Assembly (NCBI RefSeq): GCF_048771995.1
Contig: NC_133032.1
Coordinates: 17,595,001 to 17,659,000, forward strand
Length of the DNA stretch: 64,000 bases
Source: Taeniopygia guttata
Lineage: Eukaryota > Chordata > Aves > Passeriformes > Estrildidae
Direction: 5' to 3'
Part shown: positions 42,901 to 53,620 of the stretch, in pieces
How positions within the stretch are numbered: position 1 is the first letter of the stretch
Layout: each line of letters begins with the position of its first letter
Notes under the pieces: model-generated
Seen by the model: only the letters and a program-made list of their open reading frames with translations
The model's database searches: none
Told to the model about the DNA's origin: nothing
Made by a program: the position numbers and the translations under genes

Positions 42901-45900
42901 GTATCATGAGCCCAAATAAACAGCAGAACACAGACAGCTATTAATGGTTACTCAAGAAACTGCAAGTGCTTTTGGTACAGAAATGTCTAGAACATCTTCA
43001 AGCACAGCCTTCCACAAAGCAATGCAATCAGTTTCAAGTGTGGATGTTTCTTTCTGACCACTTCACCTCCTGTACTCAACAAGAACCTCAAGAAACACCT
43101 GCCCTTTAAACATAGCCAAATGGCAATTACTGCAAATACTCTCAAGAAACCAACATATCTCCTCTTAATTAAACCTACAGAAAAAAAGGAATTCATACTA
43201 GAGAAGTCAATACCTGCAATATACCTCATTTATTTTCTCCAGTTTTGGGACAGATCAGCCTATATCTTTAACAGTTGTTTACCTGACCAGTCCTAAAAAC
43301 TGAAATTCCATAATTTCATCACCTTCCCTGAAGTCTAGCTACTAATTTTCTTCACTCACAGCATCATTCCCAAATCTGGTGTATACCAATTATCCAGCAC
43401 AGAGCTTTATTGTATTAAATAACCTCCTCCAGTGTCTCAGGATGTTATACTAACTTATCCCAGAATAAAAATTTGGCTTTGAGCAACTTGGTTGACACTT
43501 TGCTCTCTCAGTTACATTTTCTTCTGCTTTACTGCTTCAATCCTACATCTGATTTTTCTTTTTCAAATATAGGACTCTTATCTCTGAGGTAAAACACTTC
43601 ATTTTTATCCAGTCTCTGGAACCACACAGAAATAATCCCTTTTGGCATGTTCTATCATCTACTAAACCCTTTAAACACAAGTTCAACAAAAGCACTAGAC
43701 TTGCCTGTATGCTCAAAACAGCAATAAAGACATTTAAGCAAACTAGAAAAACATACTTTTTCTTATTCAGCCCATGAAATGCAAATCGTTCATTTCACCT
43801 CAGAAATGAATCACACAGTACCACATAATATATGGACAATTTTATTTCTACATAAAAATGTATGTTCTGTGCTTGCATATCAAATGCAAACATTCAGTTT
43901 AAGAAAAATTCTAAAAGTGATGTTTAACTTGTAAGCTGTCACAAATTAAATACATCATGCTGCTCTGCAAGTCATAAAACACAGTGCAACACTGAAGTTT
44001 TCCTGTATTATTGCTCACATCACCATGAGATATTGTTACAGGCTGGACTGCTTTCAAGGAAAGTCTCAAATTAATTCTAAATACTGCAGACAAGTGCCAC
44101 AGATGCTGTTTTTAAATAGCATGCAGATTCATCCTAATGCAAAATTTAACAACTTTTTATATATATTTGAAAACCTCTATTACTTTTTGGTTTTGTTACA
44201 TGACTTCCAATTTTCCTTAGCTCTCAAAAAAGCAGAAAAACACCCACTTATACCTTTCCCACTCAGGATAACGTAAGTATGCTTTGGAGAACTTGGGAGA
44301 GAAAAGACATCCTGACAAATAAATTAGACACATCTGCTATAAATCTCTTACTTTCTGTATAAGGCTAACAGATGACTGCTAGAATACTTGTGAGACACAA
44401 ATATCATGGGAACTACCACTACTGTTTATATTTCCTTTCCTCTTCCTCCTACGTCTACACCATATTTTATTCCATTACACTTTTGACACATGCAAAGACA
44501 GGAGATAGCACAATTTTATAAGTGAAGTGAAAGATTCAGAAGATCCTTCCTGTTCCTTCATGAACTATGTGGCAGAACAAAGTTGAGCTAATACTACCCA
44601 CTTCAATATTAACTAAAAGGCTTCTCTTGTCTTCCTGGAAGCCAAATGATCAAAAGCCTTTACATTATTAGAGTAAGCATTATTCTCAACTAGCTACATA
44701 TTCAAAAAAAAAATAACATACGGAAAAAGTACTTACTATTTCTTTCTGTCCGTTTGGAAAAGAAAAAAATGAGCATTGTTCTTATACACCAGATTCTTTA
44801 GAACAAAAAAAAGAATTATATTAGTTAAAAAACATTACAGTAACCATTTCTGAAGTCATTTAGCAACACTTAGCAGATGAGATTTTATTTTACAAATACA
44901 AAGGACAGAAACCTTCAAACACTATTCATATAAAAAACTAAAAATTAAATCAGCATCAATATTGCTCTAAATAAAAGCATCTTCTCCATTGAAATTAACT
45001 GTTACTTAAGGCAGAAATACTAAGGCAGCAGCAGCAATATCACTTGCTAAAAAATGTTCATCTGAAAATTACTTAGTCATCACTTCTTATTTGATAGATT
45101 TATAATGCATTTTACCCAAAAAAAAAAAGAAACTTAGCAGTTGAGGCCCAAAATTAAGGCCAAGAGATTTGTGGGAAGAATTCTAATACCAATGAAAACC
45201 ATGAGATAAGAGCTATTGTACAAATGTTCTCCCAAGCAGAATTAACTGACCTGAGTCCTAGTGGTTTTAGAGAGCCCTAAGTCTACTCAGTTTCTGTAGG
45301 GTTTCAGCTGACTTAGCTGGAGCAGTTTATGTAAAGATGAAGTTAAACTGATCTATGACCATTTTACAATTGACAGGTCTCTCTGCAATCATCAGGACTT
45401 CATCTGTTTTAAAGCTTGGAATTGCTTCTACATATTAAGCTGACACTTTTCCTGGTAAATTATTCAGTCTAAGCCAAGTGGCAAACTTCATACATCAAGC
45501 CATTCCAAGTATACAAAACCCTTCTAATGTTAATTAAATAATAGAGCCTAAATTAGCAATATTTCATTAAAGAAAAAAATTATCTTAAAGGCTAGAAAGG
45601 TCATCTGACTAAAAGCATGCATAAGAAAGCAGTCAAAAGGCTTTAAGAGCTTTCATAATTACTTAATTATTACGAACATCTTCTGTGTTTATACAATGGT
45701 TGCCCAGTTAAAAATGCCTTCAAGTATTAACAACACAGCCCAACTTAGGCAAGTTGGATGCGGCGCCTGGAATCTGAAAGCAGCCTATCCAAGGTAAGAG
45801 AAAAAAGAAGTATTCCATGATCAAACATGTGCTATAATAATTGATCTAACAATACAGGTGAATTTATCCAATTACACAACACAAAATGTGTCTTCATAAA

Positions 45901-48900
45901 GTACGAAAAGAAATAAATGTTTACAGGGTTTAAATTGTCTTAAATACCTTGTTACACAGGCAAAAGCATTATTCCTTTTTAAATGTATTCTTAATAGTCT
46001 TCTACCTAAAGCTGTATTCTAAATACGAAGTCAGACATGAAATAAAAAAGCATTTCCTCAGTAAGAAATCTGAGAGAAAAGTTTAATAGCAGACCATTTC
46101 AACCAATTTTACAAGAAAGAATAGATATTTCTGTGAAAATCACAACATGCAAATTAAAACTAGTTCAAATAAAGATCAGTTCAAGAAGAGCACCCTGCTA
46201 AAATGCTAACATATTTCTTCAACTTTTCGGGCATTTCAGTGTACATTTAAAATTAATGAAGTTATATTCCTAAAACTTAACTTCCTCTACCAACATCAGT
46301 AACTTGCTGAGACCCTGAGGGACTGACCTAAGGCAGAAATAACTTGGTGACTGACTGCAAGCTGGAAAAGGCAGACATACTCCAGTTTGATTAGGTCTGA
46401 AAAATCTCTAGAGCTATTACTGGGTGGCACCAGGCATTCAGCATGGAGTCACCTCTTGACCTAGAACAAAGACAAGCTGGCAGCTGCTTGCCATTCATAT
46501 CTGCCAAAAAAAGCTGAAGGGGAAAAGCTTAAGGAAAAAAAATCTGATAAACAGTTGCAAGTCATAAGAGAACAACAGACTGATTTCTAAGTGCTAGTAA
46601 GCTGACATTTAAATCAGAATTTTACAGAGAGCCATCTTGAGAAAAATAAGCAGAACTGGAAGAAAAACTAGAGAATAAAAGTCCAACATGTAAATTCAAA
46701 CCACAGCACTAGAAGCCATCACCTTCAATAATAAAAGTTTTCATTTCTACACTAATTCTAACACACCTATGTGAAAGGAGGCTGGTAATACTTTCTCTTT
46801 TACAGGCCTTTCCTATCAGCATGAACAAGCCTCACATATTAACAACAAAGACTTTTAAATGCTTGTCCTTAAGAACAAAATTAATTCATATTACTGCCGA
46901 AGATTAATTTGAACTCTAATTTCTATATTAATCCTTTCCACTCAAGATCCTGCTGCCCATGTATCCCCTCTGCAGGAGTCCACAACAGCAGCATACCAGT
47001 ATATTTCAGATAATGCAGCATGACATACAAAAAGCATCCTCACCTTGGGGGTTCTCCACATGTCACATTATGCTGACCCACACTCATCAAACTTGCAAAG
47101 CCTCAAATATTACTTTGACTTTGCCTTTCAAGTCTAAAGCTAGGGCATCTACAAACCATCCCTTCATACACAGGTGCTGTACAAATGGAAGTACTTGTGT
47201 TCCTTTCAGCAAATTAGCCAGTGCACTGCGCTCCCCGTGGGTAGGCTGCTCCCACCTCCCTGATGGTCTGGGAGGAAGGGGAGGCAGCAAACCTGCTGTT
47301 CAGTGAGATGGGAGCCCATTTTGTTACTTTTAGAAAAGTAGATTTCTTAGACAACAAAAGCCACTCATCAAGATAAGCAGCCAATCAGCTCAGTGAAACA
47401 AAGGCAATACTTTCTCTAGTTCACATACAATGAAGTCTATATAGTTTCTTGTTGAAGAAAACAATGATTTTTCAGAAAAAAAGCTAATTATGTAAAAGTA
47501 GTTCTCAACACACTTAGGGTGATTACCTTTCAAGTCCATTCTCTGTAATAGTCACCTAACACTAATGTTAACACCTAACACTAACACTAATGAAACTAAG
47601 TTTCTCTGTTCATTCTTGTATTTTCCCAGGTTTGTACACTACATTCTACATGAAGGTGACATACTTTTGGTTACTTCTGTACAGTAATGTGACTTCTCAA
47701 ATTGCAGCAAAAATAAAACCCAAGAAACAGAGTGAAAATAAAACCCTTATACTAAATAACCTTACAGCTGTTCAGACACAGCTCTGTAGCCCCAGTATAA
47801 TTTTGTAAGCCAAGTAACTTTAGATGCTATTATCTTTTGATAACTTAGTTCTATACTAAACCCAGACCCGTGAGAGACATTCTCCTCAAAGAAAGTATCT
47901 GCCTAACTACTTGAATCTTTTCTAGAAGAAAAAATTCAGCAAGTTATGACATCTCAAGAATTGTCAAAGTAAACCCAAACCCCTGCTGAGATGTATTTTC
48001 CATCTCCTTTTATAAAAGAGACAGCAGTTAGAAAATAAAAAAGCATATTTACTTACATCAATGGAAACGCAAAAAATGGAAGTGTCATTGTCAGCCTTGC
48101 TGTCCATTCATCAGGAAGACACCACAAATATACAATTAAGCAAGTAATAAGGTAAAGAAGTGAGGAGTAGAGAAGAAGCCTTCCAACCCATAGTTTCTGC
48201 AGCCTCTGATTTTTCTCTCTAAATTCTTCTAATGTCTGTATTTCCTGCAAATAAATAGGGTTTGGCCTTATTAGTGCAATTAGCAAGAGGCTTTACTAAG
48301 CTGCCTTTAAATGTTTGCTAAAATCAGTCCTATCAATCTGATACTTGATGAGAAAAGTCAAGCAGCTCTTTGATAAATGACAATATTTGCCCAAAGATAA
48401 CTTTCATAGCATAAACACACTAATAGGGCTATGATACGGGCCACTTGCACCTTATTAGCAATTGGTAAGAGAAGTTAAAAATCAGCACTTTTTCACATCT
48501 GTAATGCATTAGTATATTTGGGACAAGTGAAAAATACCAGTATCTTATAAAATACCAGTATCTTACGGCAGTCCTTACTGTCACATAACTCACTACTAAC
48601 CATACTTGGCATTCTAAAGCTTTCATCAGGTATCTGTGGAATTTTAAATACCTCTGACATTTTTCTACTAACATAGTGACTTGCTGGAACCTTTCCACTA
48701 TTTTACTTGTTTTCCTCTCAGTACTTTCCTCACATTAAGAGTGCAATCATGAACATCTGTATGATGCTTCTTGTATATTAATAAGTGATCAAGCAATGCT
48801 CTGCTACAATAACTATTTTGACTGTATTTCAAGTGACAACAGAAGTACTCAGTTTCATTAAAAGGAAAACAAACATATCAACAGCCTATTTCAAAACAGT

Positions 48901-50689
48901 TAATTTCCCCACAGAGTACAGATACCTGTCACAAATGCTGGTGAAAAAATCACAATTGATTACTGAACAATCTATCCAGCTATTCTGACCTTACTAACTA
49001 CCACTAGAGTTATAACTTCTGCACATAAAACCATACATTGAAGCTTTTCTAATCAACCTGATAAATGGAACCTTGCATTAGTCACACTTTCCTTTACATG
49101 GGACTTAAACAATTAGTTAAAACTGAATTGTCTAATCAAGGTACCTTCATACTCATTCCCAATTCAGGCTCTCTAAATAAATACTTGCCCTGTAGTTTCT
49201 CTCTATTATACAGTATTGATTTTTTAAATGCCTAAACAGTAAGGGGAAAAATTATAACAATTCCTCTGATATGCAGAATCTCTACTACTGGAATAATTAC
49301 CAAAATAATTTAAAATTTCATGAGAGTATTTTATCTAATGTGAGAGAAATATATGGCCAGCAAAATGGATGTATATTTCTAAACAAAAAAAAACCAAACA
49401 AAACACCAAAAAGCAAACACATACCTTATCTATTTTTTCTAATACTTCTACAGTGGAAGGCTTTGCCTGCTTACAAGGGAAAGAACAAAGATATTAATCT
49501 CACGTTTAAAAACTCGGTATTTTGTGGATTACTGTACATTAACAGTTTCCTAACAAAAAGACATACCCATAGTACTTTAGTGTGACAAATAGAAGGGACT
49601 GTAATGAATCATTATTTTACAGCTGGCATTACTCTTATCTGAAAGCTCCTCTCCTACATCACAAAAAATAAAAATCTATAATGCTTCTACAGCAATAATG
49701 AATGTGTAGGTGGAAAGCAAAACAAGAACTGAATTGATGAGTGGCAGAAATAAGCAAAACACAGAATATAGAGAGGAAGCCCTAATCCGAGTACTCCAGC
49801 TTTTTATTACTATTCATTCCACATAAGGACACATGGAGTAAATAAAACATAAACACCTGCAAATAAGGGCTGTCATCACCAGTAAAATTCCCTATAGGAG
49901 CAACTGGAAATCCACCTTCTAGGAATCCTTCCTAATTTCTGTGAATTATCAAGCCACAGTCTTACCCCACCCTTCACACGACAAATTCAAAAGCCATAGC
50001 TCACACTGTATCTCCCTGAAAGCAAGTTTCTATTATACAAAACTGACAGTCTACCTAAAGTTTCACCTTTAATGGAGTTTTGTATGGAAGACTTTGCAGT
50101 CAGTTGCTAATGAGCAAAGGCAAACCTAGACTCAAGCAACTCGCACCTGCCAGAAGAGTAGTCAAAAACCTAAAGCCTCTTCTTCCTCCTAAACTCAGGA
50201 CACCACTCAACAACCAATAAAAGAAGATAGAAAGACAGACTTGTACAGGAGTAAGTAGCTACCAAATTATTAGTTTAAACAGCCAGAAATGTATTTTGCA
50301 CATACCCATTTTTACCTAGGTCACCAATCTTTTAAGACATAGATGCTGCAGTTTCTATCCCAATGATGCATCACAAAAGAATTTAGATTTACAGAAGGAG
50401 TTAAAGCTTTATTTTTTTAAGTTAACCAAGCCAATGGCAGACTGGTACTGCAAAGGAAATGAAGCACAACAGCAGAGTTTCACAGTTTAGTGATTTAGTA
50501 AAGAATACTTTTGGTCATGATATCTCACTACTGGACTTTTAAGTGACATACTAACAAAAAAAGTTCAGCACTATCATTCAGCCAGCATTAATAGTCAACA
50601 AGTCCTAGATACTCCCATCTTCTGGACTAAAGATTATTACATTGTTACACAATGTTACTTACCCTCCATCTTGAAATTAATCCACCCAT
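12739..50689 (-). CDS. LNPK: LNPK, Lunapark, ER three-way-junction protein (whole coding span, 12 coding exons)
   Basis: Seen: joining 12 minus-strand exons with GT-AG junctions gives one open frame of 415 codons plus stop. Residues 1-9 begin MGG. A coiled coil lies at about 16-42, hydrophobic segments at about 46-66 and 76-98 with a short charged loop (PDEWTAR) between, and a second coiled coil at about 101-140. A Pro/Ser/Thr-rich linker covers about 150-260, cysteines 277, 280, 299 and 302 form a zinc ribbon, LNPAR is at 305-309, and the tail after 353 is acidic. Known: Lunapark is an ER membrane protein with both ends cytosolic; it stabilises three-way tubule junctions, opposing atlastin-driven fusion, and its zinc finger supports self-association. 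Human LNPK is about 430 residues, so this copy is slightly shorter, mostly in the C-terminal tail. Identification rests on recognised family sequence in nearly every exon. The gene looks intact and functional. Confidence 0.97.
13842..15125 (-). mobile_element. CR1 LINE fragment (reverse-transcriptase piece plus 3' UTR), interrupted by an LTR fragment
   Basis: The left edge carries the reversed CR1 3' end (tcatagagtgg..., with GATCTTTAAGGTCGCTTCT on the minus strand), followed by typical CR1 3' UTR sequence to about 14300. To the right, from about 14575, the minus strand encodes a decayed C-terminal piece of CR1 reverse transcriptase. Between about 14769 and 14900 a translation includes LGPPLLDIF...SGLEHTFSRFADDAELCGA, with the FADD form of the catalytic YXDD box. 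The copy is 5'-truncated, as CR1 copies usually are, and degenerate. It lies in the same orientation as LNPK. Confidence 0.88.
14304..14572 (+). mobile_element. Avian LTR fragment (5' part) inserted in the CR1
   Basis: The block begins TGTCGTGGCTTAACTCAGCC, matching from memory the 5' end of a common bird endogenous-retrovirus LTR family. It continues with the C-rich stretch, the GGATGG...GAGAATC segment and an AT-rich tail. Recognisable CR1 resumes on both sides. It lacks the LTR 3' half, so it is a truncated remnant. The family name cannot be assigned without a repeat library. Confidence 0.6.
16575..16600. repeat. Perfect 10-bp inverted repeat in LNPK intron 12
   Basis: AAGCTGCTTG, a loop of six bases (TGCTTT), and CAAGCAGCTT. 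A stable GC-containing stem in an AT-rich intron. Confidence 0.9.
20386..20556 (-). CDS. LNPK: LNPK exon 12: second half of zinc ribbon, LNPAR motif (residues 296-352 plus 1 nt)
   Basis: A 171-nt exon between GGTGTAG and GTAAGT. It encodes AFRCAYCFFLNPARKTRPQA, giving Cys299 and Cys302 as the second CX2C knuckle and the LNPAR motif shared across Lunapark proteins. It continues PRLPDFSFEKK, then a faster-evolving acidic/basic stretch ending APQETQQTK. The second part differs from the mammalian sequence and accounts for some of the length difference. Confidence 0.97.
20557..21867 (-). other. LNPK intron 11, splitting the zinc ribbon
   Basis: About 1.3 kb. It interrupts the zinc ribbon between the two CX2C knuckles. 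No repeats recognised. Confidence 0.9.
21868..21938 (-). CDS. LNPK: LNPK exon 11: first half of zinc ribbon (residues 272-295 plus 1 nt)
   Basis: A 71-nt exon between TTTCTAG and GTAAGA. It encodes YALICQQCFSHNGMALKEEF then EYI. Cys277 and Cys280 form the first CX2C knuckle. The sequence is essentially identical to that of mammals, as expected for the metal-binding core. Confidence 0.97.
21939..22636 (-). other. LNPK intron 10
   Basis: About 0.7 kb, very AT-rich, with no recognised element. It separates the conserved pre-ribbon exon from the first zinc knuckle. Confidence 0.9.
22637..22742 (-). CDS. LNPK: LNPK exon 10: conserved region before the zinc ribbon (residues 237-271 plus 2 nt)
   Basis: A 106-nt exon between TTCTAG and GTAAAA. 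It encodes LHPPGPPLARSILPRERG then VVDRVIEYLVGDGPQN, strongly matching the family. This segment opens the conserved Lunapark domain around the zinc ribbon. It leaves AG of Arg272 to be completed by exon 11. Confidence 0.95.
23163..23267 (+). mobile_element. CR1 LINE 3' end
   Basis: The plus strand reads from gcaacctggtctgctggaag through the ATCTTTAAGATCCCTT segment to CCATTCTATGATTTTATGA, the characteristic CR1 3' terminus ending in ATTCTATG-type repeats. Only the last about 105 bp are clear. Orientation is opposite to LNPK. Confidence 0.85.
24791..25150 (-). mobile_element. CR1 LINE 3' fragment
   Basis: The plus strand shows the reversed CR1 3' region: GAGTTGGAAGGGAACC near the left edge, GTCCAGCTCCTGGCCC, a middle part resembling CCGTGCCAGTGCTCTG, and TCTTCTTCAGGCTGAA toward the right. 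The typical terminal octamers are decayed. Orientation is the same as LNPK. Confidence 0.8.
28217..28435 (-). CDS. LNPK: LNPK exon 9: Pro/Ser/Thr-rich linker (residues 164-236 plus 1 nt)
   Basis: A 219-nt exon with a TTATCAG acceptor and GTAAAT donor. It begins with conserved EIRQRTAAQRN, passes through a low-complexity stretch rich in Pro, Ser, Ala and Thr, and ends with conserved LPSNVLPRRPGSPATLVPGM. The many SP and TP dipeptides fit the mitotic phosphorylation sites known in this part of Lunapark. It is more GC-rich than the surrounding introns. Confidence 0.96.
28436..35273 (-). other. LNPK intron 8
   Basis: About 6.8 kb. It holds a CR1 3' fragment near 33.04 kb and a more GC-rich, open stretch at about 29.4-29.7 kb of unknown origin. 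The rest is AT-rich with nothing recognised. Confidence 0.8.
33041..33112 (-). mobile_element. Short CR1 3' fragment
   Basis: TCATAGAATCATTCAGGATG, then GGAAAAAGACCCTTAAGATC and AATCCAACCATAAGCC, match the reversed terminal about 70 bp of CR1. It is heavily diverged and short; homology beyond this is not convincing. Confidence 0.8.
35274..35325 (-). CDS. LNPK: LNPK exon 8: start of flexible linker (residues 147-163 plus 1 nt)
   Basis: A 52-nt exon between TTGGCAG and GTAATA. It encodes ETELPSGGTSATPRPGQ, corresponding to the variable, disordered linker of the family, where only the terminal RPGQ is clearly conserved. It ends with one base (G) of Glu164. Confidence 0.9.
35326..35411 (-). other. 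LNPK intron 7, 86-nt mini-intron
   Basis: Exons 7 and 8 both fit the protein frame and are separated by only 86 nt, with GTGAGT at the donor and GGCAG at the acceptor. This is close to the practical lower limit for vertebrate introns while its neighbours are 6-7 kb. Confidence 0.9.
35412..35492 (-). CDS. LNPK: LNPK exon 7: second coiled coil (residues 120-146)
   Basis: An 81-nt, 27-codon exon between TTTCCAG and GTGAGT. It encodes LEEVMEKETYKTAKLILERF followed by DPESSAK, nearly identical to vertebrate Lunapark. Phase 0 at both ends. It is separated from the next exon by an intron of only 86 nt. Confidence 0.95.
35493..41514 (-). other. LNPK intron 6
   Basis: About 6.0 kb, AT-rich. A G-rich patch lies at about 41170-41240 on the plus strand. 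No CR1 or LTR fragment or RNA gene recognised; several short open frames lack family resemblance. Confidence 0.8.
41515..41555 (-). CDS. LNPK: LNPK exon 6: start of second coiled coil (residues 106-119)
   Basis: A 41-nt exon with a CTTTTAG acceptor and GTAAGT donor. It completes Asn106 and encodes DALEDLKSQKKKI, matching the family segment EALDDLKSQRKKI. The heptad-like leucine/isoleucine spacing and charge fit the second coiled coil directly after the membrane hairpin. It ends in phase 0. Confidence 0.93.
41556..44736 (-). other. LNPK intron 5
   Basis: About 3.2 kb of AT-rich sequence with no recognised element, bounded by CTTTTAG and GTAAGT. Confidence 0.85.
44737..44795 (-). CDS. LNPK: LNPK exon 5: second half of TM2 and basic stop-transfer (residues 86-105 plus 1 nt)
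   Basis: A 59-nt exon between a pyrimidine tract ending TTCTAAAG and a GTAAGT donor. It completes Ile86, continues IWCIRTMLIFFF, then runs into basic SKRTERN, the typical cytosolic flank of a membrane segment. It matches the conserved IWSIRT...FFFSKRTERN stretch of vertebrate Lunapark. Phase and reading frame join both neighbours. Confidence 0.93.
44796..48056 (-). other. LNPK intron 4
   Basis: About 3.3 kb. Mostly unremarkable AT-rich DNA. A more GC-rich patch lies at about 46940-47310 and a short CTAACA-type repeat at about 47553-47592. Confidence 0.85.
47553..47592. repeat. Short CCTAACACTAA-type repeat
   Basis: CACCTAACACTAATGTTAA is followed by CACCTAACACTAACACTAAT: two partial copies of about 20 bp with an inner CTAACA repetition. 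Small, intronic. Confidence 0.8.
48057..48244 (-). CDS. LNPK: LNPK exon 4: first coiled coil, TM1 and start of TM2 (residues 24-85 plus 2 nt)
   Basis: A 188-nt exon between TTTGCAG and GTAAGT. It encodes the end of the first coiled coil (LEEFREKNQRLQKLWVGR), a hydrophobic segment at about 46-66 (from LLLYSSLLYL to LIVYLW), a short loop PDEWTAR, and the first part of the second hydrophobic segment (LTMTLPFFAFPL). The two segments with a very short loop form the hairpin expected to anchor Lunapark in the ER membrane with both termini cytosolic. The exon ends in phase 2 (AT of an Ile codon). Confidence 0.97.
48245..49424 (-). other. LNPK intron 3
   Basis: About 1.2 kb, AT-rich. It contains a two-copy tandem duplication at 48532-48565 and otherwise nothing recognisable. 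Confidence 0.85.
48532..48565. repeat. Two-copy tandem duplication, 18-bp period
   Basis: AAATACCAGTATCTTA occurs at 48532-48547 and 48550-48565. Located in LNPK intron 3. Confidence 0.9.
49425..49466 (-). CDS. LNPK: LNPK exon 3: residues 10-23
   Basis: A 42-nt exon of 14 whole codons, bounded by a GCAG acceptor and a GTATGT donor. It encodes AKPSTVEVLEKIDK, closely matching the conserved segment that leads into the first coiled coil. Phase 0 on both sides, so skipping it would keep the frame but delete the start of that coil. The exon is easily missed because it is so short. Confidence 0.93.
49467..50662 (-). other. LNPK intron 2
   Basis: About 1.2 kb of AT-rich sequence between exon 2 and exon 3, with GTAAGT and GCAG ends. 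I see no repeat family or RNA gene in it. Confidence 0.85.
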
Positions 50690-50744
50690 CTTCTATTGTG
50701 GACAAATGCTGGCAGAGCTATCAATCTTCTACAAGAATTCACAG
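50663..50744 (-). CDS. LNPK: LNPK exon 2: start codon, residues 1-9
   Basis: ATG is at 50689-50687. Nine codons give MGGLISRWR and end exactly at a GTAAGT donor (50662-50657). Gly2 after the initiator fits the N-myristoylation signal known for Lunapark, and ISRWR matches the conserved family N-terminus. The upstream acceptor TTTCTAG sets the right edge at 50744; an alternative AG nearer the ATG has a poorer pyrimidine tract, so the 5' UTR part (50690-50744) is less certain than the coding part. Phase 0 at the 3' edge. Confidence 0.9.
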
Positions 50745-53588
50745 CTAGAAATAAAGCATTAAGCACTTAGGAGTAATCTAACAACATAATCAAAGATTCT
50801 CAAATTCATTCCAACATCTTAAGAAATCAAAATCTTGTATAAATCCATTGTCTAGCTATCTACCCATGTGCTATTTTTAAATTCAATTTTCTGATTTATA
50901 GGCCATCCTGTATGTCTGTTGATCAGCTCAGATGTGGCCAAAGTTATTTTTATTTTGGAAATACTTAACCAGCAGCGACTTCTCAAAAACACAGGTACAA
51001 ATGAACTGCAAAAAGAGACACCAAAATACTCCAGCAGAAAAACAATTTTAGAAACTTAGTATTGGGCACAATCATTTAAGATACTGATTTCCAGTTATTT
51101 CCTCTGCTGCCCCTAAGCATAACTCAGTATTCCTTTTTAGTTGCAACTCTAGGCATTCAGCATTAACACCCTGTTAACATCTCATCCTGTTCATGAGAAA
51201 ATTTCTCAAATAAATCTATTTCCTTTTTATGTTCTCATCAACAAGAATGTGCTGTGTACTCAGTTTTAAGTTCAAAGAACCAGTTTCAAAGATTTCATTT
51301 GCTATACAAAAGCACTACATTGGCAGGTCTTCCCTGCACAACTCACAACCCAGTCATCAGCACATCAAATAACTCTAAAACAATTCCAAAGGGGCAAGAG
51401 CAGCTCACCTCACCCTAGGCAAACCTGGAACCCAAGAACAACATTAATTTGGTGATCTGGGTCTAAGCTCTTGGAACAAAATAGTAGCAACTTCCCATTA
51501 CAAGATAGTTGAATAAATTGAACCTTAGTATGGCAGACTTTCTCTCTATCCATTTAATATACAATTTAACAAAAAAGTAACCAGTTCAAAACAATCCTAA
51601 GTAAACTAATGCTCCATCCCAGCCAGGACTCAAACCTTTTTCACTCTGGAATGAAATGATAACACTTAATAAAACAAAGCACTGATCTAGGTAGACAGAT
51701 ATGTAAGTGATCATTATCTTGCTTATTAAGTTTCTTTGGCCAAAAATGGAAAGATATATTTCAACCCAAATTTGTTTTCAAATTATCTGAGGCCATTAGA
51801 GCAATTTAATATGTATAGGATATAAACTAGCACAAACACTGCTGTAGTCTGGTAACCTCCTTATCTTTTAGGAAAGCCAAGGACTTCAGTACTATAGATC
51901 CTACTGGTGTCAGAAACCAATCCTTAAAGATAAGGAAATCCATATCAGAAATGCCACAAGAACGAAGCTAGAACAGATGGGCAAATTATCTCCACTGCTG
52001 CCAAATTAGTAGCACAAAGGGGTGAGATATAGAAAAAGCAATTACCCCTTGGACTCGAACAAATTCTCAAAATAATCACTACAGCAGCAACTCACCTCAG
52101 CAAAAGAGCAGTCTTTTTTTTAAACACACAATCTAACACCAAGAATTTTACACAAATGTGACTTTGCAATACAAGCATGGTTTTGCATTATGGATATTGC
52201 AGTATATCTGAGCCTACACTTTCTTCCCAGATATTTCTACAGAGAGATAGCTTTTACATTGTTTTGCAATAAAGATACTGTGTCAAACAGCCAACTGAGA
52301 AGTCTGTAAAGCCAGCACAAGGCTCCCAAATCTAGCTTGTTTCCCTAGCATTAAAAAATAGCACATAGGTAGATAGCATTGCCACTGCCCTTAGGAGCAA
52401 TGGTGGCTCTCAGCTGTGGGAGTAGAGAGACAGAGATGCTCACATGGCCTTTGTGTGTGCCATTTGCCTTCAAACCATAGTTTGAGATCCTCTCCACTAG
52501 AAGTCTTAGAGGATCTTTTGGGAACAAATTATCCTTGAGCAACTGGTGGCTCTTACTTATAGCAATAACATATTCACAGTACTATTGCTACACAAGGTTG
52601 TTTTTTTTTTAATACCTGGCAAATGCTTGGAAGAGAAACAGGTTCAACAAGTGTCACTATGCATCTGATTTTACAGGAGCTAAAATGATGACAGGCTTTA
52701 GAGATGCTGCTCTGCAAGTCTGCAATGCTACCAAAACCCTTCCCCAAAGACGTATTAAAGGATTAGGACCACTAGATTCACATTTACAGTTCAGTCACTG
52801 AATCCTCAATGAGGAGGTGGAAAATTTTCTGTGATTACTATAGAGTGGCTAAGATGCTTTCCTTCTTCCCCTCTGTTCTTCTTGACATGACAACACAAAG
52901 TGTCTTCAACTGCTTCAAACTCTCCTCCTTACCTGCCACTCCACAAACCTACCACTAATATCTATCCTACTATTCATGGCAAGAAATCATCCACGAGTTA
53001 CTTCCTTCCCATGCTCTAAACAACAAATTATTGCATAGGACTTTTCCCTTCTGAAGACTGCACTGTAGCACAGAACTGTGCATTTCACTGACTAAGGGGT
53101 AGAGCAGTTGGACTTATTTCCACACACATTATCACTGATGCAACACACAAGACAGCTGCAAATGTCTTAGGTTTAAAACAGACAACGGAAGCATGAAAAA
53201 AACTGAACAGAGAAGCTTAAGAAAACACTACTATCAATTTTATTACATGACTCTCTCAAAAAAATATTTATAGCAGCTCCTCTACTCACAAAACATTCAA
53301 GTTATTTATTAAAAAGGAGAAGTGCCAGACTAAGAGACCAGAGCAGAAAAAGTTTCTCCTTTGAAAGAGGCATAAATCCACTAAGTCATCCACACCCATA
53401 CACCCAGGTGGAGAAAATAGCCTCATGATCTCATTACACTTTTATCAAGTCAGTCTCAAATTTCTTCAGGCTTCTTAATGTTTTAAAGATCAAAGTTCTC
53501 CAAAACTCAGTCTCCCAAGTAAATTTTAATAACTGACATGCTGAAATGCAAGACTGAATAACATGAAGAGAAGACATATTGCAAGGAG

Positions 53589-53618
<30 letters not shown>
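53589..53618. repeat. 30-nt poly(A) tract
   Basis: Uninterrupted run of adenines on the plus strand (poly-T in the LNPK transcript). No retroposon body is recognised upstream of it, so it may be a simple homopolymer or the tail of an unrecognised insertion. Confidence 0.9.
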
Positions 53619-53620
<2 letters not shown>

